Origin: Flavobacterium sp. LC2016-01
Lineage (GTDB): Bacteria > Bacteroidota > Bacteroidia > Flavobacteriales > Flavobacteriaceae
Direction: 5' to 3'
Length of the DNA: 64,000 nt
NCBI RefSeq assembly: GCF_009711135.1
Contig: NZ_WMIC01000003.1
Coordinates: 310,001 to 374,000 of the forward strand
Part shown: piece after piece, positions 17,456 to 25,008 of the stretch
Numbering within the stretch: the stretch's first letter is position 1
How the letters are laid out: the number at the start of each line of letters is the position of its first letter
Notes under the pieces: model-generated
Told to the model about the DNA's origin: nothing
Database searches by the model: none
What the model saw: the letters and a program-made list of their open reading frames with translations, nothing else
Program-made: the position numbers and the translations under genes

Positions 17456-18028
17456 ATGGAAGAACTGAGAAAACATATTGAAGAAATTTCGCCCTTAACA
17501 AATGAAGAATTTGAGTATATCAAAACCTTCTTCAAAGAGAAAAAAGTTAAAAAACATCAATATCTTCTTCAGGATGGCGATAAAGTCACTTCGGAATATT
17601 GGATTATAAAAGGTATTTTTCGTGCTTTTTATATTGATAAAGATGGGAAAGAACATATTTTGCAATTTGCATTAGAAAATTGGTGGCTCTCTGATTACAA
17701 TGCTTTTTTTAATCAGTCAGAGTCTAACATTAATATCATTTGTATGGAGGATGCTTTAATTTTATCGCTTTCACTTTCCGCTCGGGAGCAATTAGCTTCG
17801 GAACTTCATAAAATGGAGCATTTCTTCAGAATGAAATTAACCAGCGGTTATTCGGCGCAACAAAGACGAATTATTTCGCTTCTTTCCAATAATCCAAAAA
17901 AACGATATGAAGAATTTGCGAGCCTTTATCCAAGCATAATGCAAAAAATTCCAAAAAAATATATCGCCGAATATTTAGGTGTCAGTCGGGAAACTCTAAG
18001 CCGCCTGTATTCTAATAACGGCCAATAA
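17456..18028 (+). CDS. Crp/Fnr-family transcriptional regulator
   Basis: The protein has 190 residues. A cyclic-nucleotide-binding-type beta-roll spans about 20-115 (KKVKKHQYLLQDGDKVTSEYWIIKGIFRAFYID). The C-terminal part carries a winged-helix segment, IPKKYIAEYLGVSRETLSRLY (about 164-184), the recognition helix of the family. No Cys cluster for an Fe-S centre is seen, so it is not a classical Fnr. Just downstream lie a terminator of GTGAT-N4-ATCAC form and a second such dyad, so it may bind near itself. It precedes a redox-enzyme cluster, and a relative at 21114-21689 flanks the other half of that cluster. Confidence 0.85.
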   Translation: MEELRKHIEEISPLTNEEFEYIKTFFKEKKVKKHQYLLQDGDKVTSEYWIIKGIFRAFYIDKDGKEHILQFALENWWLSDYNAFFNQSESNINIICMEDALILSLSLSAREQLASELHKMEHFFRMKLTSGYSAQQRRIISLLSNNPKKRYEEFASLYPSIMQKIPKKYIAEYLGVSRETLSRLYSNNGQ

Positions 18029-18042
18029 TAACAAAATACAGG

Positions 18043-18068
18043 CGTGATTTTTATCACGCTTTTTTTTT
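18043..18068 (+). terminator. Terminator of the Crp/Fnr gene, with a Crp-like dyad as its stem
   Basis: The stem GCGTGAT/ATCACGC with a TTTT loop (18042-18059), followed by nine T, is a clear terminator 14 bases after the stop. The stem also reads CGTGA-N6-TCACG, the same geometry as the dyads at 18179 and 8718. Confidence 0.7.
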
Positions 18069-18092
18069 GCCTCACTTCAACAGCAAAAATCA

Positions 18093-18140
18093 TTCTTAAC
18101 CAAAGTCAATGATTTTAAAGGCGCTGTAAATCTACTTTTG
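18093..18140 (+). promoter_or_regulatory. Promoter with shared 19-base element, before the ABM/DJ-1/OYE genes
   Basis: TTCTTAACCAAAGTCAATG (18093-18111) is followed after exactly 21 bases by a -7 box TACTTTTG (18133-18140). The identical 19-mer, the same 21-base spacing and another TAnnTTTG box occur at 21776-21823 before the second half of the cluster. The element covers the -33 region, where an activator or repressor would act. Transcription would start near 18148, giving a leader of about 175 bases. Confidence 0.7.
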
Positions 18141-18177
18141 CCCCGTAATCAACAGTTAATCAAGCTTTTTTTCAAAG

Positions 18178-18195
18178 GTGTGATTTGAATCACAC
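18178..18195. promoter_or_regulatory. Crp/Fnr-type palindrome in the leader of the ABM gene
   Basis: GTGTGATTTGAATCACAC is a perfect dyad (TGTGA-N6-TCACA with one more pair on each side). It lies about 30-47 bases downstream of the predicted transcription start and 128 bases before the ATG at 18323, a position that suits repression. Confidence 0.55.
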
Positions 18196-18322
18196 TTTTA
18201 AAGTGAGTTCAATCAACCGCCAGGTTTTAAACTTGACGGAAATTTGTCTCAGATATAAAGCCAATTATTTCGCTCAAAATTTATTTAACTGAAAACATTC
18301 AATAATTAAAAAAATAAGAATT

Positions 18323-19093
18323 ATGAAAACAACAGCTTTTAAATCCATTAACAAAAAAATTATCGCTTCGATAAATGTGCTCGTTCTTATGACAGTCACA
18401 GCCAAAGCTCAAAATTCAATAACTGTAAAAACAAAGGTGTTAAACGAAACAATTTCAAAAATGACTATGTATGAAGTTAAAGAAGGAGAACAGACTCAAC
18501 TTCGTAAAGTGCTTTCGGATTATGTCGTTAATGCCATTGCTTCAAAAGAAAATATTATGGCCGAAGCTTTTTACGAAGAGAAAAAACCAAACATTTTATG
18601 GCTGATTGAAAGATGGAACAGCAAAAAAGAATTAGAAAAATTCAGCAAAAAAACACAGGCAAAATCATTAGAGACATTAGTTGAAAAATCGCTGCTAAAA
18701 CCTGCTAAAACATATTATGTAAAAGATCTTGAGCCACTGACAAAGGAACAATGGAGAACAACTTCTAAAAAAGAAGACAATCAGCTTGTGATAATGCTGT
18801 TTGTTGATGCTAAAAAAGGAACACAGCAAAACTTTAAAGACACCTATCACATTGCAATGCCACAGTTTCGCAGTGAACCGGGAGTAGTGACTTATCAGCT
18901 TTCTGAAATTGAAGGCGATGATACACAATTTGTAACCTATGAAAAATTCAGAAGCAATGACGCGTTTCAGTATCATCTTAATTTTCCTCCAATTAAGCCT
19001 GTCATTGAATATTTGGAAACAAGCATAAAAAGTCAGCCTTTTCAAAATGGATTGCATAATCTGATTGAATTTGCGCCATTAACAAGAGAATAA
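18323..19093 (+). CDS. Secreted protein with two antibiotic-biosynthesis-monooxygenase (ABM) domains
   Basis: The protein has 256 residues. A signal peptide covers about 1-30 (ending TAKAQ). Two ferredoxin-like ABM units follow: about 48-115 (YEVKEGEQTQLRKVLSDY ... EKFSKKTQAKSLETLVEKSLL) and about 150-235 (LVIMLFVDAKKGTQQNF ... QFVTYEKFRSNDAFQYHL). The family holds quinol monooxygenases and dimeric heme- or quinone-handling proteins, and fusion of two units makes a one-chain pseudo-dimer. It is first in a run with a secreted DJ-1-like protein and an Old Yellow Enzyme, pointing to quinone or electrophile handling. Activity is unproven. Confidence 0.72.
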   Translation: MKTTAFKSINKKIIASINVLVLMTVTAKAQNSITVKTKVLNETISKMTMYEVKEGEQTQLRKVLSDYVVNAIASKENIMAEAFYEEKKPNILWLIERWNSKKELEKFSKKTQAKSLETLVEKSLLKPAKTYYVKDLEPLTKEQWRTTSKKEDNQLVIMLFVDAKKGTQQNFKDTYHIAMPQFRSEPGVVTYQLSEIEGDDTQFVTYEKFRSNDAFQYHLNFPPIKPVIEYLETSIKSQPFQNGLHNLIEFAPLTRE

Positions 19094-19147
19094 TCTAGAG
19101 AATTTCATCATAAAAAACAATTATAAATATTTTAAAAATTAGAAATC

Positions 19148-19930
19148 ATGAAAAATTTAAAACCAATTATCGCAGCAAGCGTACTAGGAACTACAGCATT
19201 AAATGCACAAGTTAATCACGAACTGAATGTAATGAACCAATTAGCAACTCCTTCACATGTTTCTGTGATGCCCGTTTCACAGCTGTTAAACGCACCTGGA
19301 AATGAAGCTTTGAGAACATTCTTTTTTACTCCTGTTAAAGATAAAACCGTATTAAAAGGCAAAAAAATCGCTGTACTTGCTGCAGATGGTTTTGAAGAAA
19401 TTGAATTAACTGGTCCGGTTTGGTATTTTAGAGAACTTGGTGCTCAAGTCGATATTATTGCTCCAAAATTTAATCCAGCTCCAGCAAGATATGGCTTAAG
19501 CACGCCCGAAATGGCAAAGACGCATATCATGGCAATTCAATATTTACAGCCTGTCGGATGGATTAAATTTGACCGCACGGCTGACCAGATAAAAGTAAGC
19601 GACTATGATGCCGTATTTATTCCGGGAGGCGCATGGAATCCAGATAATCTTCGTTACGACAAAGATGTTATCAAATTTATTCAGGATTTCAATAAATCAG
19701 GTAAACTAATTGCGGCTATATGTCACGCTCCTGTGGTTTTAGCTTCTGCAGATATTCTTAAAGGAAGAAAACTGACTGGCTATTGGAACATTCAAATTGA
19801 TCTTAAAAACGCAGGCGGAATCGTTTCTGACCAACCTGTAGTAGTTGATGCCAACATTATTACAAGCAGACATCCAATTGATGTTGCTGATTTTTCAAAA
19901 GCTGTAGAAAGCTGGCTGGCTAAAAAATAA
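19148..19930 (+). CDS. Secreted DJ-1/PfpI-family protein
   Basis: The protein has 260 residues with an N-terminal signal-like segment (about 1-21, ending LNAQ), which is unusual for a mostly cytosolic family. The DJ-1/PfpI core begins KKIAVLAADGFEEIELTGP (about 73-91). The nucleophile elbow is AAICHAP with Cys192, and the Glu in FEEIELT is the usual partner. Family members act as glyoxalases, deglycases, chaperones or proteases. About 50 residues lie between the signal and the domain. It is 54 bases after the ABM gene and probably co-transcribed. Confidence 0.85.
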   Translation: MKNLKPIIAASVLGTTALNAQVNHELNVMNQLATPSHVSVMPVSQLLNAPGNEALRTFFFTPVKDKTVLKGKKIAVLAADGFEEIELTGPVWYFRELGAQVDIIAPKFNPAPARYGLSTPEMAKTHIMAIQYLQPVGWIKFDRTADQIKVSDYDAVFIPGGAWNPDNLRYDKDVIKFIQDFNKSGKLIAAICHAPVVLASADILKGRKLTGYWNIQIDLKNAGGIVSDQPVVVDANIITSRHPIDVADFSKAVESWLAKK

Positions 19931-19946
19931 TTATTCAAAAAATAAA

Positions 19947-19976
19947 TAACGGAAACCGAAATTTCAGTTTCCGTTA
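19947..19976. promoter_or_regulatory. Intergenic hairpin between the DJ-1-like and OYE genes
   Basis: A 10-bp stem (19947-19956 with 19967-19976) lies in the 72-base gap. No T-run follows, so it is more likely an RNA-processing or stability element inside the operon than a full terminator. Confidence 0.45.
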
Positions 19977-20002
19977 TCAAACAAAACTTACGTTATAAAA
20001 TA

Positions 20003-21112
20003 ATGAAAACAAATATTTTTGAACCTGTTTCTTTAGGTTCGTTAAAACTAAAAAACCGTATTTCGATGGCCCCTATGACGAGAGCTAGAAATGCAGACGG
20101 AATTCCGAATAATGACAATGCAGTATATTATGCACAGCGCGCCGGAGCCGGATTAATTATTACCGAAGGAACAGCAATTTCTGAAACGGCGAAAGGCGTA
20201 CTTTATATTCCCGGTTTATATACAAAAGAACAAATAGACGGCTGGAAAAAAGTAACTAAAGCGGTACACGAAAAAGGAAGCACAATATTTACTCAATTAT
20301 GGCATGTTGGCCGAGTTTCTCATACATCAAATCAGCCGGGCGGCATTGCTCCAGTTGGTCCTTCAGACATTCAGGCAACAACTTCGTTTGCATGGGGTTA
20401 TGATGAAAATGGAAAAGAAGGCCCAGTGATTTCTTCGAAACCGCGAGCGCTTTCAAACATAGAGGTGAAGCAAATTGTAAAAGAATTTGCAAATGCTGCT
20501 AAAAATGCAATCAATGCTGGTTTTGACGGTGTTGAACTCCACGGAGCTAATGGCTATTTGATCGAGCAATTTTTAAATCCATTTGTGAATAATCGTTCCG
20601 ATGAATATGGAGGCAGTATTGAAAACAGATCCCGATTTTTATTAGAAGCTGTTGATGCTGTTATTGAAGCTGTCGGCCATGAAAAAACTGCCATCCGACT
20701 TACTCCCTACGGCAGTTTAGGAGACTTGCCTCATTATGATGAAATTGAAGCCACTTATCAATATCTGGCAAAAGAACTAGCCAAACGAAATCTTGCTTAT
20801 TTACATTTAATGGATCAACAGTCAAAAGGAAGCCACGCGCTGCCTGACGGATTTTTGGAGCGTTTCCGTTCTTGGTACGATGGTGTTATAATCTTGGCAG
20901 GAAGCATGGACAGAGAAAAATCTGAAAAACTTATAAATGCCGGAATTATTGATATTGCAGGTTTTGGCGAACCTTTTATCTCAAATCCTGATTTGGTTGA
21001 ACGTTTAGAAAACAATTGGGAACTGACGCCGCCAAACAGAAATTTACATTACGGTTTGGGAAATCACGGCTATACAGATTGGAAAACCTATAGAGAACTT
21101 GAAATGGCTTAA
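20003..21112 (+). CDS. Old Yellow Enzyme family alkene reductase (NemA-like)
   Basis: This is an FMN-dependent NAD(P)H reductase of activated C=C bonds in enones, maleimides and quinone-like electrophiles. It has 369 residues, normal for the family. The N-terminal RISMAPMTRARN binds FMN. The substrate-activating triad HxxNxY is His180, Asn183, Tyr185 (HGANGYL), and the second phosphate-binding segment is IILAGSMDREKSEKLI near the end. No signal peptide, so cytosolic. It is the last gene of the ABM/DJ-1/OYE run and converges on the second Crp/Fnr gene with one base between their stops. Confidence 0.93.
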   Translation: MKTNIFEPVSLGSLKLKNRISMAPMTRARNADGIPNNDNAVYYAQRAGAGLIITEGTAISETAKGVLYIPGLYTKEQIDGWKKVTKAVHEKGSTIFTQLWHVGRVSHTSNQPGGIAPVGPSDIQATTSFAWGYDENGKEGPVISSKPRALSNIEVKQIVKEFANAAKNAINAGFDGVELHGANGYLIEQFLNPFVNNRSDEYGGSIENRSRFLLEAVDAVIEAVGHEKTAIRLTPYGSLGDLPHYDEIEATYQYLAKELAKRNLAYLHLMDQQSKGSHALPDGFLERFRSWYDGVIILAGSMDREKSEKLINAGIIDIAGFGEPFISNPDLVERLENNWELTPPNRNLHYGLGNHGYTDWKTYRELEMA

Positions 21113-21113
21113 T

Positions 21114-21689
21114 TTACTTGCCAATCATTCTTTTTCGGAGTCGGCTTAACGATTCTGGCTTAATGCCAATGTAAGACGAAAGCTGATTTTGCGACACTAA
21201 TTGAAAAAGATAAGGTTCTTTTTTTAAAATGGTCTTGTAGCGCTCTTCCGGAGTTTGAAAATGAAGCATTTCCTGACGTTCAATAATGATCAGATAAGCA
21301 GCTTCGGCGATGAGTCTTCCAAATTTTGACCAATTGGGACAGCTATTGTATAAACGTTCTACTTTCTCATATTCTAAAGCAATTACTTTTGAATCTTCCA
21401 TTGCTCTACAGCTGTAATGAGCGGTTCCTTGTGTAATAAAACTAGCGAAATCAACCAGAAAATCATTTGCTTTTGCAAATCTGCTGTTGATTTCGTTTCC
21501 CTTATAATCCACATAAAACATTCTAAAAAAACCACTTTCAATAAAATAGATGTGACGGCAAATTTCGTCCTGCTGTAAAAGGTCTGTGTCTTTCTTTACT
21601 TCCATGTGGCTAATAATCGGCAGCATAAAATTGTATTCTTCGTCAGACATAGGTACAATTGATGTAATAACGTTCTTAAGCGCATCCAT
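21114..21689 (-). CDS. Crp/Fnr-family transcriptional regulator (second copy)
   Basis: From the ATG at 21689 it has 191 residues (MDALKNVITSIVPMSDEEY); the frame could begin 22 codons further upstream at 21755, but those residues do not fit the family. The beta-roll spans about 20-115, and the winged-helix segment LSSYIGIKPESLSRLRKRM ends the protein. It is divergent from the 2TM/cupin/CMD genes and its start region faces their promoter (21776-21823). It is related in form to the regulator at 17456-18028. No Fe-S Cys cluster is seen. Confidence 0.82.
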   Translation of the reverse strand: MDALKNVITSIVPMSDEEYNFMLPIISHMEVKKDTDLLQQDEICRHIYFIESGFFRMFYVDYKGNEINSRFAKANDFLVDFASFITQGTAHYSCRAMEDSKVIALEYEKVERLYNSCPNWSKFGRLIAEAAYLIIIERQEMLHFQTPEERYKTILKKEPYLFQLVSQNQLSSYIGIKPESLSRLRKRMIGK

Positions 21690-21775
21690 AATACTGATTT
21701 TAAAAGAATTAAGTTCCTTAAAATTAGATTTAATTCTGCTAAATACAAAATTCAATTATAAATATTAATGATTCG

Positions 21776-21823
21776 TTCTTAACCAAAGTCAATGGTATAT
21801 ACAAAATTACGGCGCTACCTTTG
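21776..21823 (+). promoter_or_regulatory. Second copy of the shared promoter element, before the 2TM/cupin/CMD genes
   Basis: The 19-mer TTCTTAACCAAAGTCAATG (21776-21794), a 21-base spacer and the -7 box TACCTTTG (21816-21823) repeat the arrangement at 18093-18140. The spacer sequences differ, so this is not simply a recent duplication. Confidence 0.7.
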
Positions 21824-21901
21824 TCATGTAAATAAGTTGAAAATCAATTATTTATATCATTTAAAAAATTAATCTATTGCTAATAATAAAAACTTTTAAT
21901 C

Positions 21902-22159
21902 ATGAAAACTACATTCAACATCGAAGCAAAATCAAACAAGAATCCAAAACTAGGATTTAAAATCCATCTTCTTGTATTTTTATTAGTTACCCCAATTGTA
22001 TTTATCGTTTGGTATCTTACTAGTACAACTTATCCTTGGCCACTTTGGTCAACACCAGCATGGGCAGTGGGAGTCGTTTTTCACTATTTAGGCGTATTTG
22101 TATTCAAAAAAAATAACACTAAATCTTATCGTCATGGAAACCAATCATACAGCATTTAA
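21902..22159 (+). CDS. 2TM-domain membrane protein
   Basis: The protein has 85 residues. Two hydrophobic segments (about 20-40 and 53-68) are joined by an aromatic, Pro/Trp-rich loop (YPWPLWSTPAWAVGV), the form of the '2TM domain' family, where the fold is often attached to sensor proteins. Here it stands alone. Its last 26 bases overlap the start of the cupin gene, so the two are translationally linked. Confidence 0.7.
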   Translation: MKTTFNIEAKSNKNPKLGFKIHLLVFLLVTPIVFIVWYLTSTTYPWPLWSTPAWAVGVVFHYLGVFVFKKNNTKSYRHGNQSYSI

Positions 22160-22700
22160 ACGCATAGTAACGGGTCATGATACTGACGGAAAAGCCATTA
22201 TAGTATCTAACGAAGTCCCTTCACGCACCTATATGGTTGGAGGACCAAATGGCGCTAAGTTTCACGAAATTTGGAACACAAAAGAAACTCCAGCATTAAT
22301 TGACAATGAAACAGATCCAGAAGAAAACGCACTTACTTTAGGTCCTCCAAAACAGGGTACAAGAATTCGAGTTATTGATTTTCCGCCCGAAAGTGAGGAA
22401 ATTAGAAATCTTACCAAAGAGCAAGCTTTTGAACATTTTAAAACCATGAAAGGCGAGCACGCTTCAAAAGCAGATGAAAATGCACCACACCCATTGATGC
22501 ATAAAACAGAAACTATTGACTATGGAATTGTTCTTGAAGGCGAACTTACCTTAATTGTTGATCGCGGTGAAACAACTGCAAGAGCCGGCGATATTATCAT
22601 ACAACGAGGCACGAATCATGCCTGGAGCAATAAATCAGGAAAAATGTGCCGTGTTGTATTTATTCTGATAGATGGAAAATTTGACGAAAAACTACACTAA
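22134..22700 (+). CDS. Cupin-domain protein
   Basis: From the ATG at 22134 (METNHTAFKRIVTG) it has 188 residues. A longer frame begins at 22098, but that start lies inside the 2TM gene and adds no domain. The C-terminal half is a cupin: HKTETIDYGIVLEGELTLIV, then GDIIIQRGTNHAWSNKSGK, with His and Glu residues placed for metal binding. Proteins of this form are often annotated as dioxygenase-like or small-molecule sensors. It overlaps the 2TM gene by 26 bases and is 17 bases before the CMD gene. Confidence 0.8.
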   Translation: METNHTAFKRIVTGHDTDGKAIIVSNEVPSRTYMVGGPNGAKFHEIWNTKETPALIDNETDPEENALTLGPPKQGTRIRVIDFPPESEEIRNLTKEQAFEHFKTMKGEHASKADENAPHPLMHKTETIDYGIVLEGELTLIVDRGETTARAGDIIIQRGTNHAWSNKSGKMCRVVFILIDGKFDEKLH

Positions 22701-22717
22701 CTCAAATAAAAAAAGCC

Positions 22718-23284
22718 ATGCGAGTAAATCCTATAATCCCCGAAACAATGACTCCCGAAGTTCGTTATGTTCATGATGAAATTTTTAAACTCATCATGCA
22801 CAGTCAAGGCCCAGTTTCCATGACAAATGACGAAGGTGCTTTAACTGGCCCGTTCCCTCCTATGCTTGCTTTTCCTCAATTTGGAGTTCCAGCTTTAAGT
22901 TTTGTACGTTCATTAGACAATCATGCGACGCTTTCAAAAAAAGTCAGAGAAGTGGCAATTCTAACAGTTGGCGCAGCATTTGGCGCACGCTTTGAACTTT
23001 ATGCACACGAAATCATGGCGAAACATCTTGGCTTCTCTGCAGAGGCAGTCGCATCATTAGCATCAGGAATTCGTCCGGCGGAATTGAATAAAGAAGAAGC
23101 TATAGCTTATGATATTACTTCTGTTTTAGCAAAAGGCAAAATTGTTCCGGATGCCGCATATAACTTGGGAACAGATTTACTGGGAAAAGACGGCGTTGCC
23201 GAACTTATTTTCCTCATAGGTTCGTACAGCTTTCTGGCCATGGTATTAAATGGTTTTGATGTTCCTGCTCCAGAAATAAATTAA
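22718..23284 (+). CDS. Carboxymuconolactone decarboxylase (CMD) family protein
   Basis: The protein has 188 residues. The CMD core VREVAILTVGAAFGARFELYAHEIMAKHLG lies at about 72-101 in two parts, with the helical His-containing YAHE segment. The CxxC pair of AhpD-type peroxidase partners is absent, so a thiol-redox role is unlikely and a decarboxylase-like or lactone-handling role more likely. It is the last gene of the 2TM-cupin-CMD run, and a terminator follows. Confidence 0.83.
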   Translation: MRVNPIIPETMTPEVRYVHDEIFKLIMHSQGPVSMTNDEGALTGPFPPMLAFPQFGVPALSFVRSLDNHATLSKKVREVAILTVGAAFGARFELYAHEIMAKHLGFSAEAVASLASGIRPAELNKEEAIAYDITSVLAKGKIVPDAAYNLGTDLLGKDGVAELIFLIGSYSFLAMVLNGFDVPAPEIN

Positions 23285-23300
23285 TTAAAAGCATAGTATT

Positions 23301-23336
23301 AAAAAGCCTTGAAAACAGTGTGTTTCAAGGCTTTTT
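23301..23336. terminator. Terminator after the CMD gene
   Basis: A 14-bp stem (23301-23314 with 23323-23336) ends in a T-run, 16 bases after the stop. A-runs on the left allow it to serve the converging gene at 23358 as well. Confidence 0.8.
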
Positions 23337-23357
23337 AAATTATATTATGTGAACTTT

Positions 23358-23999
23358 TTAATGCAAATTAAATATCGATTTAAGTTCCAGAATAGTTTTT
23401 CCTGATGGAAGTTCCTTGGCACCAATAATTAATTTTTCGGCCAAAAGCGAAGTCGAAATTGGTTTCAAATTTTTGAAAAGTCCCAATACATTTAGTGCTT
23501 TTATTACTTTAATAGAAATCTTTTCGCCCAAACGATCTGTATTTTCTCTGATCAGCGGTCCAGGTCTATAAATCAAATATTGCTCAAAATGAAGAGCAGC
23601 AATAAAATCTTCAAGTTTTCCTTTCATTTTAGAATAAAAAACACTGCTTTTTGCCGAGGCTCCGTAAGAGGAAACCAAAACAAAAGACTGCACCTCATTG
23701 TTTTTAGCCGCAACTGCAAAATCTGCAGGAATATCATAATCAATTTTCCACTGATTTTCTTTTGAACCCGCATCTTTTAATGTTGTTCCGAGGCAGGAAA
23801 AAAGAACATCTCCAACAATTAAATCCTTAAACTGATTTATTTCTGAAAAATTTACAATATGTTCTGTGAGTTTTGAATGCGATTTTCCTGTTGCACGGCG
23901 TACAAAGATTGAGACAGCATCATAATCATCATTTACAAGAAGCTGTTCTACCAATTCTTTTCCCGTTGCACCTGTCGCTCCAATTACTAATGCTTTCAT
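23358..23999 (-). CDS. NAD(P)H-binding oxidoreductase, TIP30/HTATIP2-like atypical SDR
   Basis: The protein has 213 residues. The Rossmann motif GATGATGKELVEQLL is at 7-21, and the mid region FSCLGTTLKDAGSKENQWKID is typical of the HTATIP2/Oxidoreductase group of atypical short-chain dehydrogenases. SFVLVSSYGASAKSSVFYSKMKG contains the Ser and Tyr-x3-Lys positions (YSKMK). It is cytosolic with unknown substrate, and monocistronic. Confidence 0.82.
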   Translation of the reverse strand: MKALVIGATGATGKELVEQLLVNDDYDAVSIFVRRATGKSHSKLTEHIVNFSEINQFKDLIVGDVLFSCLGTTLKDAGSKENQWKIDYDIPADFAVAAKNNEVQSFVLVSSYGASAKSSVFYSKMKGKLEDFIAALHFEQYLIYRPGPLIRENTDRLGEKISIKVIKALNVLGLFKNLKPISTSLLAEKLIIGAKELPSGKTILELKSIFNLH

Positions 24000-24133
24000 A
24001 ATAAAATAGAATTTTAAAGATTAGATTTCTTTCTTCAGAAAAATTTAATTTAGGTCTAAATTAATGAAAAAAGAACTTCAAACCTTAAATAAATGCACTT
24101 TCAAATAAACATTGCAAATGCTTACAAACAAAA

Positions 24134-24159
24134 AAAACTGCTTTAAAAAAAGCAGTTTT
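24134..24159 (-). terminator. Terminator of the NADP-oxidoreductase-like gene
   Basis: An 11-bp stem (24134-24144 with 24149-24159) with a four-base loop is followed on the minus strand by a T-run. It lies about 80 bases after the stop of the gene at 24238-24798. Confidence 0.7.
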
Positions 24160-24237
24160 AAATTCAAAATCTAAAAAATAACCCCCAATAAACTCAACAA
24201 AATTAATAAGAAACCTTCCCTTTTTCTGACTTTTAAT

Positions 24238-24798
24238 TTAATTCGGAGAATAAGCAAACTTTGTTTCAAGATACATTTCATCAAAATCAACTCCCATAAA
24301 ATTCAAGGTTTTTAAAAAGCTTTTCACCTTGTTTTTTGCTTCCTTATTTGCTCCCGTGTAAAATAATTCATTTTCAGATTGTATTTTCTTTGGCGAAACC
24401 TGAATCTCTGAATCGACGATATTGTGTATTTTAACTATATGTGCTTCTGGCAAAAGCGATGCGATAATTTCACCCGATGATTTCAAATTTAAACTCGGTG
24501 CAAGACATTCTAAACTAAAAATCGGATTGTTGGCGTGTACCAATATTTTTTCTGTCATATCAGGCAGATCAGACAAAAAAAGCTGGATATCTTCCCGAGG
24601 GATAAATAAAACAAGCATGCTTGCTTTTGCAGCTTCACGTCGGCTGACTAATTTTACTTTGCCTTCCATCATTCCAACAAGTTCCCGTGCATGGCTGTTG
24701 TTGCGTGAATGACTAATTAATACTTGGTGTCCTGATTTAGCCGCTCTTGCTGCCAAGTCCATAGTTGTTCTGCAAACTCCAATAAATCCAATTTTCAT
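24238..24798 (-). CDS. NADP oxidoreductase, F420-dependent-type fold, with altered glycine motif
   Basis: The protein has 186 residues. The opening MKIGFIGVCRTTMDLAARAA and SGHQVLISHSRNN (22-34) match the N-terminal Rossmann domain of the NADPH:F420 oxidoreductase-like family. The expected GxGxxG is degraded here (GVCRTT at 7-12), and no F420 pathway is visible in the window. It may be a nucleotide-binding protein that no longer binds dinucleotide in the standard way, or a branch with its own motif. It has its own -7 box (24874-24881) and a terminator. Confidence 0.65.
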   Translation of the reverse strand: MKIGFIGVCRTTMDLAARAAKSGHQVLISHSRNNSHARELVGMMEGKVKLVSRREAAKASMLVLFIPREDIQLFLSDLPDMTEKILVHANNPIFSLECLAPSLNLKSSGEIIASLLPEAHIVKIHNIVDSEIQVSPKKIQSENELFYTGANKEAKNKVKSFLKTLNFMGVDFDEMYLETKFAYSPN

Positions 24799-24873
24799 AA
24801 TTTTTTCGTTTTTAATCTACTTTGATTTTATAAAAAAATTCTTAAATCGTTAAAGTAAAATTTGTTAGCATTA

Positions 24874-24881
24874 CAAATATA
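24874..24881 (-). promoter_or_regulatory. -7 box of the NADP-oxidoreductase-like gene
   Basis: TATATTTG on the minus strand matches TAnnTTTG, 76 bases before the start codon. A -33 box at the right spacing is not clear. Confidence 0.4.
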
Positions 24882-24978
24882 ATTCTATATGCAATCGATT
24901 GAATTGCAAGAGCGTACCAATAAACCTACATTTTTGTAGATTTAAAACTACAAACCAAAAATTCTAAATTTTGTTTGT

Positions 24979-24986
24979 TATGTTTG
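24979..24986 (+). promoter_or_regulatory. -7 box of the sensor kinase gene
   Basis: TATGTTTG matches TAnnTTTG, 22 bases before the ATG at 25009. No well-spaced -33 box is seen. Confidence 0.45.
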
Positions 24987-25008
24987 TGCTATAAATCTGA
25001 TTTCAAAA

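Noticed and set aside
18695..19057. 120-codon frame antisense to the ABM gene
   Set aside because: Shadow of a well-supported gene, with no start signal or domain.
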